Shown here one piece after another: positions 56,502 through 64,000 of a stretch of 64,000 nucleotides of DNA. The position numbers were made by a program, and so were the translations under genes. A model generated the notes under the pieces. The model was not told where the DNA came from. It did not search any database and saw only the letters and a program-made list of their open reading frames with translations. Numbering within the stretch: position 1 is the first letter of the stretch; every line of letters starts with the position of its first letter. Origin of the DNA: Dryas octopetala (taxonomy: Eukaryota > Streptophyta > Magnoliopsida > Rosales > Rosaceae); contig OY992832.1 of the NCBI GenBank assembly GCA_963921425.1, positions 26,005,489 through 26,069,488 on the forward strand. Reading direction: 5' to 3'.

Positions 56502-57464
56502 ACCTTCCCCCCTTAAAAAAATTTCGTCCTCGAAATTTAGTAGAAAATTTTAATTTAAGTGAATTGTAGTTGCAACTTTTTATTGCCCAAAAATCAAACC
56601 TCCTTTCAGCAACCATATATTAAAATATGCGTGAATTTAGTAAGGATATTTAAACTTAGGAAATCGCTCCACAACGAACCTAAATAAATTTAGTAAGCCT
56701 CAAAAACAAAAACTTGAAAATTTGGTGGAAACGCCAAACTCTAGATAAAGTTTTCAAGAATAAAACCATTACGAAATAAATCCATTTAAAACCTTTAAAT
56801 CATTTGAAAACCACTCTAACCCACCAATCGAGAAAGTTTATCTCTTATCGACATTCAAAACGAGAATACGTGCCAAACTAGAGTGTGTGTGTGTGTCCTG
56901 AAGTCTATCGAAAATATCATATCATGCTCAAAATTAGATAATATACCCATGATGACATCCGGTGAAGCCAAAGCGTCCTGCTGCGTCATGACGAGGACTC
57001 TGCCCTGGGCTCTAGGGCGTCTTGGTTGATCTCTCTGTTGTTCTCCACCTCTACTCGTATGGCTAGACCGTACACCACTACGCTTCCGCTGCGCCACTCT
57101 GATTAACCCTTTGATCTATAAATGCATCAAATAGTACTCTAAATACCCCCTGCTCATAACCTCGAAATTTTTTTTTTTACTAAACTCAAATACCCAAGTA
57201 CTTCACGATCTCAACTCCTTATGTACTGATCAAAAATTATTCTTGAAGTGCACGAGTCAAAGCTGAAATATAGACGTACCGTAATCGTAACACTCACGTT
57301 ATTCGAATAAACTATACCCCCAAAACTTACCACAAACTTCTTGAGGTCGGCCACGTCGAGGAGGCATATCCATACTAGCTGAGGGAAACCTATCTACACA
57401 CAGAGGGATGCACACGAGGTGCCGAATCTACAGGAATTGAAAACCTAATGCTCTGATACCAAGT
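56502..57464 (-). mobile_element. Internal segment 2 (963 bp)
   Basis: Same length and content as 52460-53422, with the primer-binding site at 57450-57461, the gag/protease scrap at 56855-57097, and the polypurine tract next to 56502. I saw no difference between the copies. Confidence 0.9.
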
Positions 57465-60400
57465 TGACAGGACCGCCCCCAGATTCCACCCTGAAACCCG
57501 GAGAGGTCCTGCGGGAATCCAAATTCAAGGAAAATCCTACCGAAAATTCGGCAGAACCTCCCCTAAAAATGGACTAACCCAGAAACTTCTAAACCTGTTA
57601 AAAAGCACTTCTAAGTCTTTCAGCCACCTCTACCACAAGCAAATAAAGGGTCTCGGACCCACTTAAACCTTAGGAGTTGTTATCAGAGCCACTAATCATT
57701 TACAATAAGTTTTTACAAAAATAAACATAGCGCCTATAGGGACCAGGAATAAAAAATGGATGCTTTACCTCGACGCGTTTGGCTCGACCTCCACCAACGC
57801 TACTACCTGGGGGGACAATTTAAGACAAAACAAGAAAACGGTGAGATAGGCTCAGTGAGTGAACAGTTAAATGGAGATGAAAATCAAAGATTTAAATATC
57901 TTTTCAGAAAAACCCTTTTTCACATGTTTAACTCTAAAACCTTAGAATGTTCTTTGAAATCCCCCAGTTTTTAAAACCATTTCTCAGTGAAATAATAAAA
58001 TATGAAGTTGAAAATCAAACTTTGAAATCCAAGTTCTCAAACTGAAATCGATATTGTCAATTTATAAATAAATAACTTGAGCTGAAAACTTTCTTTTCAA
58101 ACATTCTCAATATATTGAAATTCAATAAAACTGTTCAACTGAAACCGTCTTACTTAAAACCTTTTTGCTGCCATAAACTCATCACTTAAAATACTTAACA
58201 GTTAAAAACACACACCAGTCAGATACCCATAGAATCTGTCATACATGCGCAGAGCCGAGGATCTGTCATACGCATGCAGAGCCATAAATAATCTGTCATA
58301 CATGCGCAGAGCCGAGAATCTGTCATACGCATGCAGAGCCACAAATAATCTGTCATACATGCGCAGAGCCGAGAATCTGTCATACGCATGCAGAGCCACA
58401 AATTCTGTCTTACGTGCACGCAGAGCGGCCCCCAAAGGGCGAAGCATCCCGACACACGGCCCAAAGCCTATATGTGCATCGTGATGGGTCCCAAAGACCT
58501 TTTAAATCTGAAACCTGGAGGGTACTGTAAAGGTGGTTTGAAAACCATTTTTTTATATCTCAATGCCACGCAAAATAATTTCTTAAAAAATGAAAAGTCC
58601 CAATGAGATTCTCACACCTTTTGCTATCAACTCAAGGCTTTCTCAAAACTTTGAAATCGATTTCCTTTCAATAAATTATTGTATAAATCACTTTTGAAAT
58701 CGTACATCTCTATCGACTCTTAAAACCACATTTATTCGTCAATCTCGTATGAAAAATCATTTAATAAAACTTAAAGTAAGAACATTAGTCAAACTAACGG
58801 AAATGTAAACTTTGGAAATCATAATCACTTATAACAAATTCAACCCCAAAATATTTTACTCAATCCATACTCAAATAAAACTCGGGATAAGCAAATAAAT
58901 TCAACCATAAAATAAACAAAATGTTTTTAAAACAAAAGTCCACTCACAGTGAGGAAATCTAACTTCGATCCTCCTCCGGATCGTCACGAGCCCCGGTCGT
59001 CTCACCTATAAAATAAACAAATAAAAATACTATTAGTCCCGCCACAAAGACATCAAAGTGGGTGCTAAACCTAATGTCTCACTCGATTCTCGTTCAATGA
59101 CCACGAATTTTAACATGCCCAAATTAAAATCCGTAAACGCCTCCTCATATCCCAAAAGCTTCGCGGCTCAACCCAACGTCACATACACTTCTAGAATCAA
59201 ACCGGAAATTAAGAGGACTAGCATAAGACTTATATCGGTCGAAAGCTCATCTTAGAGAAATTTCGACAACAACAAAGTCTCACTTTTTGCGCCCCAAACA
59301 AATTTCGACTTCTCCAACCACACTCGACGCAGCCATGATTAAACCCACTCAACAATCGCCTTAAAAATAAATTTACAACCACGAAATGACAACGGGTTTT
59401 CGAAATCACAGCGGGTGCCACCCAAAGTGGCTGCCCCAAATCCAAATTTTAACTAAAATACCAAATTCATCAAATCTACTCCAACCTTCAATTCTAAACA
59501 ATAATTGGGGTTCCTAGGGATGAAATTTATCCAAAACCAACACCAATTAACAACCCCCAATTCAGAACTCAAAGAAATTCGAAATGCCCCTATAATCCAA
59601 AAATTTAAGTTCCCAAATTTAAAGTCTTGAACCACAAAACCAGAAGAAATTGAAAGCCCAGAGGAAAAGGAAGAAGACCCACTTACAAGGGAGGTGATTG
59701 GCGCCGGAGTTCAACCCAAAATTTGGCGAAACAGAGGGGAGCCAATTGCTGGGTTTTTTGTGCGCACGGGCTGGGCTAGCTGGAGGCGGAGCTGGCGAGC
59801 TAGCAGGCGTTGGGGAGGCACGCCGGTGACCTCAGGTGGCTGAAGATGGCTGGGCGAAGAGATGGGCGGCGGCTGAGTGATGGACGTTGGCTGATGTGCA
59901 GGGCTTGGTGGCGCACAGAGAAAGTGAAAAGAGAGAGAACACGGGGAGAGAGAGAGAGTAGGCTCGGGGGGTGGTGGTCGGCGCCTGGGGGGCGTTTGCC
60001 GGAGCCAGGGGCTGGCCGGTGATGGTGAGTGGGGGTGGCTGGGTGGTGCGCGCAGGGGAGAGGGTGCGGAGGAGAGGGAAAACCGAGAGAGAGAGTGCGG
60101 GGAGAGAGAATAAATAGAGGGAGAGAGAAAGTTCTAGAGAGAGAGAGAAAGTTGTGGAAAAATCTAGAGAGAGAGAGAGGAAATCTGATTTTTAAAACCC
60201 ACTTTTATAAATTTACAACATTGCCCCCCACTTTAAACGCCTATATATTTCAAACCGTAACTCGGATTGGCGCGTGCCGCGTGTCTATGAAATCGTGAGA
60301 TCGAAACCTATCTACCGAACCCAAAGTCAAAATCGAAAACCCATTCATTTTAAAAGTCAACTTTTGGTCATGCTTAAATTAAAACAAAAATAAATAAATC

Positions 60401-60544
60401 AAAACTTTAAATCAAAACTCTTTTTATTTTCCAAATAAATCTCAAAATCTTTAAAATACAATCCAACATCTTTTATAAACCTCTTAAAAACATAGTTAAA
60501 TAAAAATTTAAATTTCTAGTGAAAATTTGGGTCGGGTTGTTACA
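57465..60544 (-). mobile_element. LTR copy 3 of array (complete, 3080 bp)
   Basis: It is identical in layout to copy 2. A single A replaces G at 60318. Confidence 0.95.
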
Positions 60545-61507
60545 ACCTTCCCCCCTTAAAAAAATTTCGTCCTCGAAATTTAGTAGAAAATTTTAATTTA
60601 AGTGAATTGTAGTTGCAACTTTTTATTGCCCAAAAATCAAACCTCCTTTCAGCAACCATATATTAAAATATGCGTGAATTTAGTAAGGATATTTAAACTT
60701 AGGAAATCGCTCCACAACGAACCTAAATAAATTTAGTAAGCCTCAAAAACAAAAACTTGAAAATTTGGTGGAAACGCCAAACTCTAGATAAAGTTTTCAA
60801 GAATAAAACCATTACGAAATAAATCCATTTAAAACCTTTAAATCATTTGAAAACCACTCTAACCCACCAATCGAGAAAGTTTATCTCTTATCGACATTCA
60901 AAACGAGAATACGTGCCAAACTAGAGTGTGTGTGTGTGTCCTGAAGTCTATCGAAAATATCATATCATGCTCAAAATTAGATAATATACCCATGATGACA
61001 TCCGGTGAAGCCAAAGCGTCCTGCTGCGTCATGACGAGGACTCTGCCCTGGGCTCTAGGGCGTCTTGGTTGATCTCTCTGTTGTTCTCCACCTCTACTCG
61101 TATGGCTAGACCGTACACCACTACGCTTCCGCTGCGCCACTCTGATTAACCCTTTGATCTATAAATGCATCAAATAGTACTCTAAATACCCCCTGCTCAT
61201 AACCTCGAAATTTTTTTTTTTACTAAACTCAAATACCCAAGTACTTCACGATCTCAACTCCTTATGTACTGATCAAAAATTATTCTTGAAGTGCACGAGT
61301 CAAAGCTGAAATATAGACGTACCGTAATCGTAACACTCACGTTATTCGAATAAACTATACCCCCAAAACTTACCACAAACTTCTTGAGGTCGGCCACGTC
61401 GAGGAGGCATATCCATACTAGCTGAGGGAAACCTATCTACACACAGAGGGATGCACACGAGGTGCCGAATCTACAGGAATTGAAAACCTAATGCTCTGAT
61501 ACCAAGT
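60545..61507 (-). mobile_element. Internal segment 3 (963 bp)
   Basis: Same content as the other internal segments, with the primer-binding site at 61493-61504 and the gag/protease scrap at 60898-61140. Confidence 0.9.
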
Positions 61508-64000
61508 TGACAGGACCGCCCCCAGATTCCACCCTGAAACCCGGAGAGGTCCTGCGGGAATCCAAATTCAAGGAAAATCCTACCGAAAATTCGGCAGAAC
61601 CTCCCCTAAAAATGGACTAACCCAGAAACTTCTAAACCTGTTAAAAAGCACTTCTAAGTCTTTCAGCCACCTCTACCACAAGCAAATAAAGGGTCTCGGA
61701 CCCACTTAAACCTTAGGAGTTGTTATCAGAGCCACTAATCATTTACAATAAGTTTTTACAAAAATAAACATAGCGCCTATAGGGACCAGGAATAAAAAAT
61801 GGATGCTTTACCTCGACGCGTTTGGCTCGACCTCCACCAACGCTACTACCTGGGGGGACAATTTAAGACAAAACAAGAAAACGGTGAGATAGGCTCAGTG
61901 AGTGAACAGTTAAATGGAGATGAAAATCAAAGATTTAAATATCTTTTCAGAAAAACCCTTTTTCACATGTTTAACTCTAAAACCTTAGAATGTTCTTTGA
62001 AATCCCCCAGTTTTTAAAACCATTTCTCAGTGAAATAATAAAATATGAAGTTGAAAATCAAACTTTGAAATCCAAGTTCTCAAACTGAAATCGATATTGT
62101 CAATTTATAAATAAATAACTTGAGCTGAAAACTTTCTTTTCAAACATTCTCAATATATTGAAATTCAATAAAACTGTTCAACTGAAACCGTCTTACTTAA
62201 AACCTTTTTGCTGCCATAAACTCATCACTTAAAATACTTAACAGTTAAAAACACACACCAGTCAGATACCCATAGAATCTGTCATACATGCGCAGAGCCG
62301 AGGATCTGTCATACGCATGCAGAGCCATAAATAATCTGTCATACATGCGCAGAGCCGAGAATCTGTCATACGCATGCAGAGCCACAAATAATCTGTCATA
62401 CATGCGCAGAGCCGAGAATCTGTCATACGCATGCAGAGCCACAAATTCTGTCTTACGTGCACGCAGAGCGGCCCCCAAAGGGCGAAGCATCCCGACACAC
62501 GGCCCAAAGCCTATATGTGCATCGTGATGGGTCCCAAAGACCTTTTAAATCTGAAACCTGGAGGGTACTGTAAAGGTGGTTTGAAAACCATTTTTTTATA
62601 TCTCAATGCCACGCAAAATAATTTCTTAAAAAATGAAAAGTCCCAATGAGATTCTCACACCTTTTGCTATCAACTCAAGGCTTTCTCAAAACTTTGAAAT
62701 CGATTTCCTTTCAATAAATTATTGTATAAATCACTTTTGAAATCGTACATCTCTATCGACTCTTAAAACCACATTTATTCGTCAATCTCGTATGAAAAAT
62801 CATTTAATAAAACTTAAAGTAAGAACATTAGTCAAACTAACGGAAATGTAAACTTTGGAAATCATAATCACTTATAACAAATTCAACCCCAAAATATTTT
62901 ACTCAATCCATACTCAAATAAAACTCGGGATAAGCAAATAAATTCAACCATAAAATAAACAAAATGTTTTTAAAACAAAAGTCCACTCACAGTGAGGAAA
63001 TCTAACTTCGATCCTCCTCCGGATCGTCACGAGCCCCGGTCGTCTCACCTATAAAATAAACAAATAAAAATACTATTAGTCCCGCCACAAAGACATCAAA
63101 GTGGGTGCTAAACCTAATGTCTCACTCGATTCTCGTTCAATGACCACGAATTTTAACATGCCCAAATTAAAATCCGTAAACGCCTCCTCATATCCCAAAA
63201 GCTTCGCGGCTCAACCCAACGTCACATACACTTCTAGAATCAAACCGGAAATTAAGAGGACTAGCATAAGACTTATATCGGTCGAAAGCTCATCTTAGAG
63301 AAATTTCGACAACAACAAAGTCTCACTTTTTGCGCCCCAAACAAATTTCGACTTCTCCAACCACACTCGACGCAGCCATGATTAAACCCACTCAACAATC
63401 GCCTTAAAAATAAATTTACAACCACGAAATGACAACGGGTTTTCGAAATCACAGCGGGTGCCACCCAAAGTGGCTGCCCCAAATCCAAATTTTAACTAAA
63501 ATACCAAATTCATCAAATCTACTCCAACCTTCAATTCTAAACAATAATTGGGGTTCCTAGGGATGAAATTTATCCAAAACCAACACCAATTAACAACCCC
63601 CAATTCAGAACTCAAAGAAATTCGAAATGCCCCTATAATCCAAAAATTTAAGTTCCCAAATTTAAAGTCTTGAACCACAAAACCAGAAGAAATTGAAAGC
63701 CCAGAGGAAAAGGAAGAAGACCCACTTACAAGGGAGGTGATTGGCGCCGGAGTTCAACCCAAAATTTGGCGAAACAGAGGGGAGCCAATTGCTGGGTTTT
63801 TTGTGCGCACGGGCTGGGCTAGCTGGAGGCGGAGCTGGCGAGCTAGCAGGCGTTGGGGAGGCACGCCGGTGACCTCAGGTGGCTGAAGATGGCTGGGCGA
63901 AGAGATGGGCGGCGGCTGAGTGATGGACGTTGGCTGATGTGCAGGGCTTGGTGGCGCACAGAGAAAGTGAAAAGAGAGAGAACACGGGGAGAGAGAGAGA
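61508..64000 (-). mobile_element. LTR copy 4 of array (cut by window end)
   Basis: It follows copies 2 and 3 base by base up to the GA-rich block, where the window ends. The array therefore continues for at least part of another unit. Confidence 0.9.

Larger units (their letters stand above)
49512..64000 (-). repeat. Head-to-tail LTR-internal tandem array, 4042-4043 bp period
   Basis: From 49512 to the window end the sequence repeats every 4042-4043 bp, about 3.6 units. Each unit is a ~3080-bp LTR plus a 963-bp internal segment, so neighbouring units share LTRs. Reading by eye I saw only three differences. These are one missing A in the second LTR (near 54982), A instead of G at 51618 in the first, and A instead of G at 60318 in the third. 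The left edge cuts into the first LTR after its first ~130 bp. The right edge lies beyond the window. Confidence 0.95.

Overview
This window is nuclear DNA of a flowering plant, most likely a woody eudicot; no species can be fixed from the sequence. The signs are one intron-rich gene of a plant-specific family (PH, RCC1 repeats, FYVE, BRX), Athila-type and chromovirus-type LTR retrotransposons, CACTA, PIF/Harbinger, hAT-like and Mutator-like DNA transposons, and many short inverted-repeat elements. No bacterial, organellar or rRNA sequence was seen.

Layout. 0-3 kb holds a broken CACTA transposase. At 3.6-6.8 kb a Mutator-like inverted-repeat element is split by a solo LTR. At 6.8-9 kb lies a reverse-strand LTR fragment with its primer-binding site. 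At 9.3-13.6 kb a solo LTR of one family is split by a solo LTR of another, both inside the 5' part of a decayed PIF/Harbinger element whose two pseudogenes run from 13.7 to 16 kb. A 1.3-kb hAT-like element (16286-17604) sits just upstream of the only intact protein gene, at 18538-31508 (+): nine coding exons encode a 1106-residue PRAF-type protein. Its introns carry a LINE fragment and at least three short DNA transposons.

From 32 to 46.6 kb is a second nest. It contains a LINE RNase H relic, short inverted-repeat elements, and a CACTA relic (tnp2 C-terminus at 33.3 kb; PF03004-type second gene at 37.2 and 45.8 kb). The second CACTA gene is interrupted by a reverse-strand solo LTR, which is itself interrupted by a defective Athila-like element. 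Most insertion steps are marked by target-site duplications, so their order can be read directly.

From 46.6 kb onward the sequence is LTR material. The main novelty is a nearly identical head-to-tail array (49512 to beyond 64000) with a 4042-4043 bp period, made of a ~3.08-kb LTR alternating with a 963-bp internal segment. The internal segment keeps a tRNA-Met primer-binding site, a polypurine tract and scraps of gag/protease only. This looks like a non-autonomous chromovirus derivative amplified in tandem through shared LTRs, possibly a young satellite. The LTR contains its own minisatellite.

The PRAF-type gene is the only functional protein-coding locus I can support. Everything else with coding similarity is a transposon relic with stops, frameshifts or truncation.
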